Source: Akkermansiaceae bacterium (lineage in GTDB: Bacteria > Verrucomicrobiota > Verrucomicrobiia > Verrucomicrobiales > Akkermansiaceae). From it: a DNA stretch of 64,000 nt. Of the stretch, positions 40,791 to 49,426 are shown in pieces (the first letter of the stretch is position 1; each line of letters opens with the position of its first letter). The position numbers and the translations under genes are program-made. The notes under the pieces are model-generated. The model saw only the letters and a program-made list of their open reading frames with translations, was not told the origin of the DNA and did not search any database. The DNA is taken from the NCBI GenBank assembly GCA_017798145.1, contig CP059069.1, positions 1,163,226 through 1,227,225 on the forward strand, read 5' to 3'.

Positions 40791-42777
40791 GGAAGCGCGA
40801 GGGGCGGCAGAGGATGTCGCCCGTGTAGCTTTTCGGATTGAGCATCGGGTAGCTGAGGTAGAGCTCGTCCTTCGCCCGGGTAAGTGCGACGTAGAACAAC
40901 CGCCTTTCCTCCTCAAGGGCAGCCTCATCGTCCGCTTCCAATATGCGCCCGTTGGGAAATTGCCCGTCCACCAGCCAGATGAGGAAAACCGCTTTCCACT
41001 CCAAGCCCTTCGCCTGGTGGATGGATGAGAGCGTGACCTTGTCGTCATCGGCTTCCGCCCTGTCACCGGTCGGTTCCACATCGGTGGTGGCCATCAGGGA
41101 AAGCTGTGCCAGAAACTCCAGCACATCCCCGAAGGCCGTACCGTACTGGATGAGCTGCTCGATGTCCGCACGGCGCAGCTCGTAATTATCGAAGCTTTCC
41201 TTCAGGTAGTCGTCGTAGACACCCTCCAGCACGCTGAAAATCATTTCCGAGGGCGTGACGAATTCCCCGCCGGGACTGAGCTCGTCGAGCGTGTAACAGA
41301 GCTGCTCCCAAGGTTTTGCCGCCTTCTTCGGCACCGGGTACGACAGGAAAACCTCAGACCATTTCCCCGGTGGCTCCGGGTTTCCCGAAGCGGGATCGCG
41401 CAACCATTTCTGCCATAGTTTCTCCGAACTTCCCGGTCCGCATCCGGGCAACAGTTCGACCATGCGCTTGAAGCTGACCTCATCCCTCCGGTTCGTGACG
41501 AAGCGCAGGAAGGCGGCGATATCCTTGACGTGCGCCTGTTCGAAAAACCTCAGGCCGCTTGTGATCGCGAAGGGGATGCCGCGCCGCGTCAGCTCCATCT
41601 GGATCTCCATGCTCTGGAAATGCGCCCGGTAAAGCACCGCCATTTCCGAGAGCTCGATCCCCTCCTCGCGCAGCTCCAGCATCCGCTGCGCCACAAACAT
41701 CGCCTGCGAGGAAGGATCCTCCACCGCCACCAGCGCCGGCTTCGCGCCGATCTCCGCGCGCGACGAGCGCAGGTTTTTCTCGTAGCGCATCCGGTTGGCG
41801 GAAATCGCCGCGTTGGAGAGATCGAGGATCTCCGGCACGCTGCGGTAGTTCGTCTCGATCGTGTGCACCACGGAATCCGGGTAGCGTTTCTTGAAATTGA
41901 GGATGTGATCCACCTCCGCACCGCGCCATGAGTAGATCGACTGCGAATCGTCCCCGACCGCCATGAGGCTGTTTGAATCGCCCGCCAGGAGGTCGATCAG
42001 CTGGCTCTGCACCGAGTTCGTGTCCTGATACTCATCGACAAGGATGTTGCGGAAACGTTTCCGATAGATTTCCAAGACATCCGGATGCCCGCGGAAAAGC
42101 TCCACCGCCATGACCAGCATGTCATCGAAATCCAGCGAGTTGGTGTCCCGCTTTTTCTTCGCGTATCCCTCCCGCACCTTCTCGAGCTCATCCTCCCTGT
42201 CGGCGAAATACGGATACCTCGCATGAAGCACATCGCGCAGTTCCGCACCGGTGTTCGACATCAGGCTGAACATCGCAATGAGAACGTCCGCCTTCGGGAA
42301 CCGGCGCTGCTTCGTATCGATGTCGCAGGAGGCCACCACCGCGTTCATAAGGGATTTCTGGTCGTCCCTGTCGAGGATGGAAAATGATTTCGTGAAACCG
42401 ATCTCCTCCGCGTGGCGGCGCAGTATGCGGTTGCAGATCGAGTGGAACGTCCCCGCCCAGAGATCCGAGACATCTCCTGCCACCAGCGCCCGCACCCGCT
42501 CGACCATTTCCCGCGCGGCCTTGTTGGTGAAGGTCAGCAGCAGGATGTTGCGAGCATCCTCGCTGCGATCCAGCAGCCAGGAAACCCGGTAGGTCAGCGT
42601 GCGCGTTTTCCCAGAGCCCGCCCCGGCGATCACCAGCGCTTTTCCGGGCGGCGAGCTGACCGCACGGAATTGCTCCGCGTTGAGTTCCTTTTCGTAGTCG
42701 ATCCCGGAGGCCGAAACCGGCTTCGATCGCTGCAGTTTGTATTCACGCGCCATTGTCAGCCGCAGCTTTCCATGCAT
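40714..42777 (-). CDS. UvrD/PcrA/Rep-type superfamily 1 helicase
   Basis: A 687-residue SF1A DNA helicase that unwinds DNA 3' to 5' in repair or replication. All motifs are visible: I GAGSGKT, Ia TFTNKAAREM, II DEYQDTN, III GDDSQSIYSWRGA, IV NYRSVPEIL, V SSIHQAKGLEWKAVFL and VI EERRLFYVALTRAK. It is a little shorter than UvrD (720), lacking the long C-terminal tail. The last 77 bases overlap the tail of the convergent UvrA paralogue. The start could also be the ATG at 42753 (MAREYKLQ). UvrD removes UvrABC products in excision repair, so the neighbour pairing makes sense functionally. Confidence 0.93.
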   Translation of the reverse strand: MHGKLRLTMAREYKLQRSKPVSASGIDYEKELNAEQFRAVSSPPGKALVIAGAGSGKTRTLTYRVSWLLDRSEDARNILLLTFTNKAAREMVERVRALVAGDVSDLWAGTFHSICNRILRRHAEEIGFTKSFSILDRDDQKSLMNAVVASCDIDTKQRRFPKADVLIAMFSLMSNTGAELRDVLHARYPYFADREDELEKVREGYAKKKRDTNSLDFDDMLVMAVELFRGHPDVLEIYRKRFRNILVDEYQDTNSVQSQLIDLLAGDSNSLMAVGDDSQSIYSWRGAEVDHILNFKKRYPDSVVHTIETNYRSVPEILDLSNAAISANRMRYEKNLRSSRAEIGAKPALVAVEDPSSQAMFVAQRMLELREEGIELSEMAVLYRAHFQSMEIQMELTRRGIPFAITSGLRFFEQAHVKDIAAFLRFVTNRRDEVSFKRMVELLPGCGPGSSEKLWQKWLRDPASGNPEPPGKWSEVFLSYPVPKKAAKPWEQLCYTLDELSPGGEFVTPSEMIFSVLEGVYDDYLKESFDNYELRRADIEQLIQYGTAFGDVLEFLAQLSLMATTDVEPTGDRAEADDDKVTLSSIHQAKGLEWKAVFLIWLVDGQFPNGRILEADDEAALEEERRLFYVALTRAKDELYLSYPMLNPKSYTGDILCRPSRFLNDFPKEMVEEWNVGSEWVGDDNPF

Positions 42778-42798
42778 TCAGGGAAACGTCCAACCGCA

Positions 42799-44490
42799 TC
42801 ATTCGGCGGAGACCTTGGCCTCCGCCTCATCCAGCGAGTCACCGGCATCCACATGCTTCGTGTAGGCTTGGAATTTCCTCAGCTCCCTTGCCACGACGGG
42901 CATCAGCACATACACGCCGATGAGGTTCGGAACGCTCATCGCGAAGAGCGAGGCATCCGAAAAATCGATCGCGCTGGACATGGAGGCGGCAGCTCCGGCG
43001 ACGATGATGACGCAGAACAGCAGCTTGTATGAGAGGGCGACGAGCGGGTTTTTCCCGAACAGGAACTGCCATGCCTGGAGCCCGTAGTAGCTCCATGTGA
43101 TGAGCGTCGAGAAAGCGAACAGCAGCACGCACATGAACAGGACATACTTGAAGCCCGAATGAACCGTCTCGAAGGAAGCCGAGGTCAGCCCGATCCCGAA
43201 TGCGGTGCTGTTGTTCGCGGGGTTGCCGATCTCAAAAGCCTGGCCATTGATCAGGAAATTCCCCGAGTCGTTGTCGAAGTGCATGGTCGTGACCAGCACC
43301 AGGGAAGTCATCGTGCAGACCACCACGGTGTCTATGAACGGCTCGAGCAGCGCGACGATCCCTTCGCTGGCCGGCATCCGTGACTTCGCCGTGGAGTGGG
43401 CGATGGGCGCGGACCCTATCCCCGCCTCGTTGGAAAAGGTGGCCCGGCGCATGCCCCAGATGAATGCGGCGAGAATCCCTCCGCCCACCGCTGCGCGCGG
43501 GGTGAACGCCTCTGTGACGATTTCCCGCAGCGCAATGGGGATATGCCCCGCATTCACCACCAGCACAATGGCCGCGCTGATGACATAGACCACGCACATG
43601 AGAGGCACCAGCCGCGAGGTCACGCGGGCGATGCTGTTGATGCCTCCGATGATGACCAAGCCTGTCGCAACCGCGATGATCAGCCCGAAGAGCCACTGCT
43701 TGTCAGCGAAAAAGCTGGCTTGACCGCCGGTCACGTTCAGGAGCTGGGCGGTCGCCTGGTTGATCTGGAAAACATTGCCGCCGCCAAAGGATGCGAACAC
43801 GCAGAAGATCGCGAAAAAAAACGCCAGCACCACACCGACCGGTTTCAGCCCCAGATCGGCAAAGCCCTTGCGCAGATACTGCATGCCCCCGCCCTGGATG
43901 CGGCCTTGCTTGTCAATCTCCCGGTATTTCATCCCGAGTGTGCATTCCGCGAATTTCGTGGCCATGCCGAGGAATCCGCTCAGGAAAAGCCAAAACGCCA
44001 CACCCGGGCCGGCCATCGAGATGCCGATGGCGACACCCGCGATGTTCCCCAGCCCAACCGTCCCCGAGACCGCGGTGGCCAGCGCCTGGAAATGGGTGAT
44101 TTCCCCGGGATCGGACTCATCGCTGTATTTCCCCTTCACCGTTCGGATCGCGAGCGGAAAGGCGCGGATGTTGATGAAGCGGAACGCGAGGGTGAAAACC
44201 ACACCTGCCAGCGCGAGCCAGAGGACGATCCAAAGCACATCGTATCCCGCGACCCTTATGGTCGAAAAAATCCCGGAAACGAACCAGCCTGTGGATTTCG
44301 CAAAGACCGCATCGATTTTCTGGTCGATTCCCTGCGCCTGCACAGCCGGATCGGGAGCAGGCTTTCCCGCCACCGCGACGTCCTCAACCGGGACAATCGG
44401 CTCGTTGTCCTGCGCATGCAGGACATTCGGCCCATTGAGAGAACATAGAATGATGGCAAGCCACGGCAACAGGGACATCCTTCGGGTCAT
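42799..44490 (-). CDS. sodium:alanine/glycine symporter (AGCS family)
   Basis: A 563-residue Na+-coupled amino acid carrier. After an N-terminal hydrophobic segment (LLPWLAIILCSLNGPNVLHA) and a hydrophilic stretch of about 50 residues, about 10-11 membrane helices follow. AGCS marks include ATAVSGTVGLGNIAGVAIGI, then SMAGPGVAFW, and RRATFSNEAGIGSAPIAHST. Helix 7-8 region MTSLVLVTTM also fits. The exported extra N-terminus of about 90 residues is longer than in typical members. The ATG at 44490 is taken because it gives a basic start before the hydrophobic segment; the frame is open to a TTG at 44526. It probably imports alanine or glycine. Confidence 0.92.
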   Translation of the reverse strand: MTRRMSLLPWLAIILCSLNGPNVLHAQDNEPIVPVEDVAVAGKPAPDPAVQAQGIDQKIDAVFAKSTGWFVSGIFSTIRVAGYDVLWIVLWLALAGVVFTLAFRFINIRAFPLAIRTVKGKYSDESDPGEITHFQALATAVSGTVGLGNIAGVAIGISMAGPGVAFWLFLSGFLGMATKFAECTLGMKYREIDKQGRIQGGGMQYLRKGFADLGLKPVGVVLAFFFAIFCVFASFGGGNVFQINQATAQLLNVTGGQASFFADKQWLFGLIIAVATGLVIIGGINSIARVTSRLVPLMCVVYVISAAIVLVVNAGHIPIALREIVTEAFTPRAAVGGGILAAFIWGMRRATFSNEAGIGSAPIAHSTAKSRMPASEGIVALLEPFIDTVVVCTMTSLVLVTTMHFDNDSGNFLINGQAFEIGNPANNSTAFGIGLTSASFETVHSGFKYVLFMCVLLFAFSTLITWSYYGLQAWQFLFGKNPLVALSYKLLFCVIIVAGAAASMSSAIDFSDASLFAMSVPNLIGVYVLMPVVARELRKFQAYTKHVDAGDSLDEAEAKVSAE

Positions 44491-44621
44491 GCGCAATAGG
44501 CTGGCAATCCGTGTGCCATGGTGCAAGGAGCAATGCGGATTCTGCGTAGCCTTTCCGGGATTCGTTTGCCACCGGTTGATATCCCGCCTACTGATACCCC
44601 GGCCAGACCCTCACCATCACC

Positions 44622-45527
44622 ATGAATCGTATCCTCCAATCCGCATTTTTCGCGCTGTCACTCAGTGCTGCAATGACCGCATCCGCAGAACCCGTCAGGG
44701 CGCTCTCATGGAACATCGAGTGGTTCCCCGGCGGGCGCCCCAACGCAAAACAGGATGAGAAAGACAAGCAGTTCGCAGCCGTCCAGGCGGAACTCGAGAA
44801 GCTCAAGCCGGACATCCTTCTCGCACAGGAAGTCAGCGATGAGGTGGCTTTCGAAAAACTCGTCGCCACCATGCCGGGGATGAAAGTCGATGTCTTCAGC
44901 CGTTTTCCGGAACCGGATTCCGACAAGCTCGGCCTGCAGCAGTGCTGCATCGCCTCGAACCTCAAGGCGGATTCCGCCTTCTTCGAGCCGTTCAAGCCCA
45001 CAGCCAACCTCCCGAACCTTCGTCGTGGATTTGCCTTCGCGGCCCTCTTCCATCCCGATGGCGGCCTGATCATGGTCTATTCCGTCCACCTGAAAAGCAA
45101 CGGCGGCAGCAACACCCCGGAGGGCGAGCAGGATGTGGCCAACACCCGCGCGGAATCCGTGCGCCAGATCCTCGCCCACAAGGCCGAGATGGAGAAACGC
45201 TTCGCCGGGCGCAAGATCGCGGGCTGGCTCATCGGCGGGGATTTCAACACCAACCACGACGGCCAGTTCCCAAAGTGCACCGTCGTTGCTGACCTGGTCA
45301 AGGCCGGCTTCCACAACTCATGGGATTCCACGCCGAAAGACCAGCGCCTCACCTGGCACAACCCCCCATGGGACAAGAAATTCAAGCCGACCACCTTCGA
45401 CTACATGATGACCATGGGCTTCAGGGAAAAACAGGCAAAGGCCATGCCGGATCCGCTACGTGGCAAGCAAGGCCACGAGCCCGCCTCGGATCACGATCCG
45501 GTCGGGCTGCTTCTGGAAGTGAAATAG
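44622..45527 (+). CDS. secreted endonuclease/exonuclease/phosphatase (EEP) family protein
   Basis: A 301-residue exported hydrolase with signal peptide (ending AAMTASA-EP). The EEP fold is shown by RALSWNIEWFPGG (metal-binding Asn), DILLAQEVSD (catalytic-type Glu), YSVHLKSNGG, WLIGGDFNTNHDG (GDFN motif with Asp and Asn) and the final His in EPASDHDPVGLLLE. The family includes DNase I, sphingomyelinases and phosphatases, so the substrate cannot be fixed. Secretion suggests use of extracellular DNA, phosphoesters or lipids. Confidence 0.87.
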   Translation: MNRILQSAFFALSLSAAMTASAEPVRALSWNIEWFPGGRPNAKQDEKDKQFAAVQAELEKLKPDILLAQEVSDEVAFEKLVATMPGMKVDVFSRFPEPDSDKLGLQQCCIASNLKADSAFFEPFKPTANLPNLRRGFAFAALFHPDGGLIMVYSVHLKSNGGSNTPEGEQDVANTRAESVRQILAHKAEMEKRFAGRKIAGWLIGGDFNTNHDGQFPKCTVVADLVKAGFHNSWDSTPKDQRLTWHNPPWDKKFKPTTFDYMMTMGFREKQAKAMPDPLRGKQGHEPASDHDPVGLLLEVK

Positions 45528-45538
45528 GCAGAGGCCTG

Positions 45539-46270
45539 CTAGCCGAAGCACTGCGTCAGCCACGCGTCGATGGCCTCCACCACCACCGGGTAGCTCTCCT
45601 CATCGAAGGAGTGCCCGGCATCCGGGATGCGGATCAGCTTCTTCTCGCACCTCGCCGCATCATGGGCGTCGATGCTATCCTGGAGCGGCACCACATCATC
45701 CGCCGTGCCGTGGATCAGCAGCCATGGCTGCCTGACCTTCGCCGCCGTTTCGACAAGGCTTCCGATTTGCTTCATGTCCTCGGAAAAAGCCTTGGATAGC
45801 GGGCAGCCCTCCTCATCCCACATGTTCCCTTCGCCCGGGCTGACATCCCCGAACTCCCTTTCCAGGAACTCCCCCGTATGCACCATCCCTGCCAAGGAAA
45901 CCAGAGCCTGGATGGCAAGTCCTCGGCTCGCGTTGATCACACCCACAGCAGCCCCCATGCTGTGCCCGATGTATGCGATCCGCCGCTCCTGCGGCACCGC
46001 CCTCAGAACCGCCATCAGATCCCCGGTTTCCTTGGTGATCGTCGCATCGGCGAAGCTCCCTTCGGATTCCCCGTTCCCCGAAAACGAAAACCTTACACAG
46101 GGCCAACCCTTCGCCGAAAGCCCATTTGCGATGGCCACCAGCAGCGGCCTGTCCTTGTTCCCGGTCACCCCGTGGCCGAGCACAACCATCACGCCTTGCC
46201 TGTCTCCGCCGTGGAATGCGGTGTCGATCCGCTCCCCCTGCTCGTTCCTGATCTGGCCTGTCGTGGTCAT
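45539..46270 (-). CDS. alpha/beta hydrolase
   Basis: A 243-residue serine hydrolase of the alpha/beta fold, similar to the YciA/2-hydroxymuconate-type 'prolyl oligopeptidase family' small hydrolases. The nucleophile elbow is IAYIGHSMGAAVG, the acid lies in HGTADDVVPLQD and the His in IPDAGHSFDEES. The oxyanion region VVLGHGVTGNKDRP is typical. No signal peptide, so it is cytoplasmic. Substrate unknown. It sits 6 bases downstream of a dehydrogenase gene on the same strand and is probably co-transcribed with it. Confidence 0.87.
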   Translation of the reverse strand: MTTTGQIRNEQGERIDTAFHGGDRQGVMVVLGHGVTGNKDRPLLVAIANGLSAKGWPCVRFSFSGNGESEGSFADATITKETGDLMAVLRAVPQERRIAYIGHSMGAAVGVINASRGLAIQALVSLAGMVHTGEFLEREFGDVSPGEGNMWDEEGCPLSKAFSEDMKQIGSLVETAAKVRQPWLLIHGTADDVVPLQDSIDAHDAARCEKKLIRIPDAGHSFDEESYPVVVEAIDAWLTQCFG

Positions 46271-46276
46271 GATTCT

Positions 46277-47164
46277 TCAGTTCTCCGCGCGCCCCGGGAA
46301 AGTGAGTTCCGCCACGGCGGATTTGTCCAACTCCCCGCGTCCCATCCCGATGAGCAGCCTGTATTGCGCCTCGGTCGCCTCAGAGAGCGGGACTTTCACG
46401 CCCGCACGCTCCGCGATCCGGTTGGCGATCCCGCTGTCCTTCGCCGCATGGGAGGCGGAGAAAAAGCAATCGTGCTCCCGCAGGACCATATCGTCCCCGT
46501 CGGTCTCCAGCACCCGCGAGTTCGCACCCGTCTGCGCAAAAACCTCCCGCAAAAGATCCAGGTCTATGCCAAGGGCATGGCCCAGCCCCAGCCCCTCCGC
46601 CAGCCCTGCGGTGTTGATGTTCATCACCATGTTGACCAGAGCCTTGATCTTCGCCGCATTCCCGACCGGCCCGACGTATCTCAACGATGAGGAAATGTCA
46701 CGGAGCAGGGCTTCGTTTTCGGAAAACACCGCCTCATCCCCGCCCACCATCAGATAGAGCGTCCCCTGCCGGGCCTGGGTGATCGAGGACGCCATGCTCG
46801 CCGCCATGGTCTCCGCACCGGCCTTGCCCGCGGCTTCCGCCGCCATCTCATGCGCCTCCGGGCTTACTGTCGCGCAGTTGATGAAGGTCTTGCCCTCCGC
46901 CCCCTCCAGGAGCGATCCCGCACCGGAGAAAATCCCAACCATTGCGGCATCATCCGTCACCACCGTGAAAATCACATCCGCCGCCGCCGTCACCTCCGCA
47001 GGTGACATAACCGCCTTCGCCCCGATCTCGGCAGCCACCGCCTCCGCCACCTCATGGCAGTGGTCATGGATCGCCGTGACATCGTAGTGCATGTCGTGAA
47101 GCCGCCGCGCCATGTTCGCACCCATCCGCCCAGCCCCCACAAAACCGATTTTCTTTTTGCTCAT
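46277..47164 (-). CDS. NAD(P)-dependent beta-hydroxyacid dehydrogenase (HIBADH family)
   Basis: A 295-residue member of the 3-hydroxyisobutyrate dehydrogenase/tartronate semialdehyde reductase family. The cofactor loop is KKIGFVGAGRMGANMARRL, with the substrate block FINCATVSPEAHEMA and the catalytic Lys region GNAAKIKALVNMVMNINTAG. The start at 47164 (MSKKKIGFVG) places the Rossmann strand at the N-terminus; the frame to 47200 adds 12 unrelated residues. It probably reduces or oxidises a small beta-hydroxyacid. It pairs with the downstream alpha/beta hydrolase. Confidence 0.9.
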   Translation of the reverse strand: MSKKKIGFVGAGRMGANMARRLHDMHYDVTAIHDHCHEVAEAVAAEIGAKAVMSPAEVTAAADVIFTVVTDDAAMVGIFSGAGSLLEGAEGKTFINCATVSPEAHEMAAEAAGKAGAETMAASMASSITQARQGTLYLMVGGDEAVFSENEALLRDISSSLRYVGPVGNAAKIKALVNMVMNINTAGLAEGLGLGHALGIDLDLLREVFAQTGANSRVLETDGDDMVLREHDCFFSASHAAKDSGIANRIAERAGVKVPLSEATEAQYRLLIGMGRGELDKSAVAELTFPGRAEN

Positions 47165-47301
47165 CGCCCTAAAAAACCCACATGGACGGCCATACCGCAA
47201 TACAAAAAAGGGCGAGATCTGATAGATATCTCACCAGGCAGGGGCGAAGCCGCGGTCCCGAGGGATTTCGCCGTCGGGTCGCATGGCAAAGGCCGCCACA
47301 G

Positions 47302-47577
47302 TCACATCAGCGCCACCCTTCCGGCCAGCGCGAGGAAACCAAGCACCGCAAAGATCAGCTTGATCGCAAGGAACAGGCGGCACCAGCGTATCATCGCACG
47401 GTCGCCACGCAGCGCGGCGAGCTCGCGCGCCTCCTGCCAGTCGATCCACATGGTGGTGTCCCAGTTCGCCCCCGGCGTGTAAGCCATGCCATTCCTGATG
47501 CAGTAGCGCCGTATCACGAAAAGCCAGAGCGTGAGGGGCGAGGTTATGACAAGGACGGTGAGAAATGCGGGGAACAT
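47302..47577 (-). CDS. small two-helix membrane protein
   Basis: A 91-residue protein with two membrane helices (MFPAFLTVLVITSPLTLWLF and RLFLAIKLIFAVLGFLALAG) around a 40-residue soluble loop containing GANWDTTMWIDWQEARELAA. The start at 47577 lies 16 bases after the GAF gene stop, so the two form a unit. No family is recognised. A longer frame to 47661 overlaps the GAF gene and is not preferred. Confidence 0.6.
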   Translation of the reverse strand: MFPAFLTVLVITSPLTLWLFVIRRYCIRNGMAYTPGANWDTTMWIDWQEARELAALRGDRAMIRWCRLFLAIKLIFAVLGFLALAGRVALM

Positions 47578-47593
47578 GGCAGGTCGCTCCGCT

Positions 47594-48007
47594 TCAGAGA
47601 CAAGCCGCCATCCCCGCCCCGATCTCTGCCAGCCGCGCCTTCTCGGCATCCGAAAAATCATAGGGCACCACCTTGCCCACCCCGAGGGTCCCTATCACCG
47701 ACTTGCCGTCTTGCGAAAGGACCGGCACCGCCAGCGAACCGGAGACACCCGTTTTCCTCGCATCCTCTTTCGCCACCCCACCGAGATCCTGCTGAAGATT
47801 GCACAGCTCCACCGGTTCACGCGTCGCCGCCGCCACGCCCGCGATCCCTTTCCCGAAGGGTATCCTGGAAATTTTCTCCAGCAGGAACTCCGGCACCCCT
47901 GCATGCGCCACCAGATGCAGCCACTCGCCCTCCGCCCGGTGCAAGGTTCCCGTCTGGCAGGAAAACTCATCCATCGCATCTTTCAGCATCAGCCCGGCGT
48001 CTTTCAT
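47594..48007 (-). CDS. single GAF-domain protein
   Basis: A 137-residue protein that is almost entirely one GAF domain. Typical parts are FGKGIAGVAAATREPVELCN, then LQQDLGG, and GSLAVPVLSQDGKSVIGTLG, then VGKVVPYDF. The three Cys of free-methionine sulfoxide reductase are not all present, so it is not clearly fRMsr. GAF domains bind cyclic nucleotides, haem or small ligands, and this one could be a signal sensor. It is upstream of a small membrane protein, which may be its partner. Confidence 0.8.
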   Translation of the reverse strand: MKDAGLMLKDAMDEFSCQTGTLHRAEGEWLHLVAHAGVPEFLLEKISRIPFGKGIAGVAAATREPVELCNLQQDLGGVAKEDARKTGVSGSLAVPVLSQDGKSVIGTLGVGKVVPYDFSDAEKARLAEIGAGMAACL

Positions 48008-48238
48008 ACCCCACCCTAACCCACCAAGGCACCCCTGTCCATCCCCCCAGGCGGAACATTTCGCGCATCACGGCGGCGAAGGCCACTTCCGGTTCCTTGC
48101 CAGTCCCGTTCAGATTCACAGGCCTGTTGCAGGACGCCTTGGGCACGGGATTGCCGCGCATGTTCCCGCCTTGTTTCGGATGGGGAGCCACTCCGGAGAT
48201 GCAAGCGTGGGGCTCGTCTCTTCGCTGGCAAGCCTAGC

Positions 48239-49381
48239 TCACTTCGCAGCCGCCTCCTGAAGCTGCCTGCGGGTGCCGGAGGCATCGCCGTTGTTGAAGT
48301 TCGTGCGCTGCACCATCATCACGGTGTAGCGTCCTTTTGCGGGATCAATCCATGCCTGGGTGCCATAGGCTCCGCCGTGGCCGTAGGAACCGGGGGAGAG
48401 CGGGGCGGTGACGCCGACCGGCTCGGCCACACGGATCCAGCCGAGGCCGTAGTTGCTGCCCGGGACAAAGCCGGCCTTCAGATCGCCGGTGTGGGAGCGG
48501 GTCATTTCCGCGATGGATTCCGCGGTGAGGTAGCGTTTTCCGTCGAGCTCGCCGCCGTTGAGGATCATTCGGGCGAACCTGCCGTAATCGGCGGCGGTGG
48601 AGAAGAGGCCGCCCGCCGCGCTGGGGAAGCGATCGGTGGAGGTCGGTGGTTTCCCGTAGAAAATTTTCACCGGCTGGGGCTGGAAACCGTCCTTGGTGGT
48701 CGCGTAGGAGACGGCGAGACGCTTCGCTTGGGCCTCGGTCAGGTTGAAGGTGGTGTCCTTCATGCCGAGGGGGGTGAAGAGGCTTTCGTTCAGGAAATCG
48801 GGGAAGGATTTTCCGGAAACGACCTCGATGATGCGCGCGGCGGTGCTGATCCCTGTCTGGCAATATTGCCATTTGGAGCCGGGTTCGAAATGGAGGGGCT
48901 TCCTGGAAACGAGTGCGGTGAGTTCGGCGAGTGTGGTGGTCGTGGCGTTTTCCCCGGCATCCAGATCCTGAAGTCCGCTGGTGTGGGCAAGGATCTGGGC
49001 GATTGTGATTGTGGCGGGTTTTCCGTCCGCACCCTTGAGATCCTTGAACTCCGGGAGGTGTTTCGAAACCGGATCGGAGATCGCGACGAAGCCTTTCTCG
49101 ACGGCCATCATCATCGCGGTGCCGGTGACGGGCTTGGTCATCGAGGCGATCCAGAACATGTGATCCGGCGCCAGTTTCTCCCCGGTTGCGATGTTGGCGA
49201 AACCTGCGGTGGCGGCGGCGAGGATGCCTTCGCGGTTGCCCACCTCTGCGGTGACCCCGGCGATTTCGCGGGATTCGATCTGGTCCGCGGCAAAGGAATC
49301 GAGGGCTTGCTGAAGCGTGGATGTCGCCCCGGCGGCTGGGAGCGCGAGAGCGAGTGAAACTGAGGAGAGGAATTTTTTCAT
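48239..49381 (-). CDS. serine beta-lactamase/D,D-peptidase-like protein (class C fold)
   Basis: A 380-residue exported protein of the beta-lactamase/transpeptidase-like family (AmpC/EstB group). The signal peptide ends near PAAGA-TS. The active-site Ser-x-x-Lys is WIASMTKPVTG, the Tyr motif is in WQYCQTGISTA, and the third motif is HGGAYG near the end (PGSYGHGGAYGTQAWIDP). Such proteins often act as esterases or peptidases on D-amino acid peptides and rarely give antibiotic resistance. A bare claim of resistance is not justified. The 231 bases downstream (48008-48238) contain no gene. Confidence 0.88.
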   Translation of the reverse strand: MKKFLSSVSLALALPAAGATSTLQQALDSFAADQIESREIAGVTAEVGNREGILAAATAGFANIATGEKLAPDHMFWIASMTKPVTGTAMMMAVEKGFVAISDPVSKHLPEFKDLKGADGKPATITIAQILAHTSGLQDLDAGENATTTTLAELTALVSRKPLHFEPGSKWQYCQTGISTAARIIEVVSGKSFPDFLNESLFTPLGMKDTTFNLTEAQAKRLAVSYATTKDGFQPQPVKIFYGKPPTSTDRFPSAAGGLFSTAADYGRFARMILNGGELDGKRYLTAESIAEMTRSHTGDLKAGFVPGSNYGLGWIRVAEPVGVTAPLSPGSYGHGGAYGTQAWIDPAKGRYTVMMVQRTNFNNGDASGTRRQLQEAAAK

Positions 49382-49426
49382 GGCCTTGGGGGAACCCTAA
49401 GGAGCGCGATCCCGGCTGGCAAGGGA

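Noticed and set aside
48239-49381. Antibiotic resistance beta-lactamase
   Set aside because: The fold and SMTK motif fit the broad serine hydrolase family, most of whose members are esterases or D-peptidases. There is no sign of a mobile element or of an AmpR regulator.
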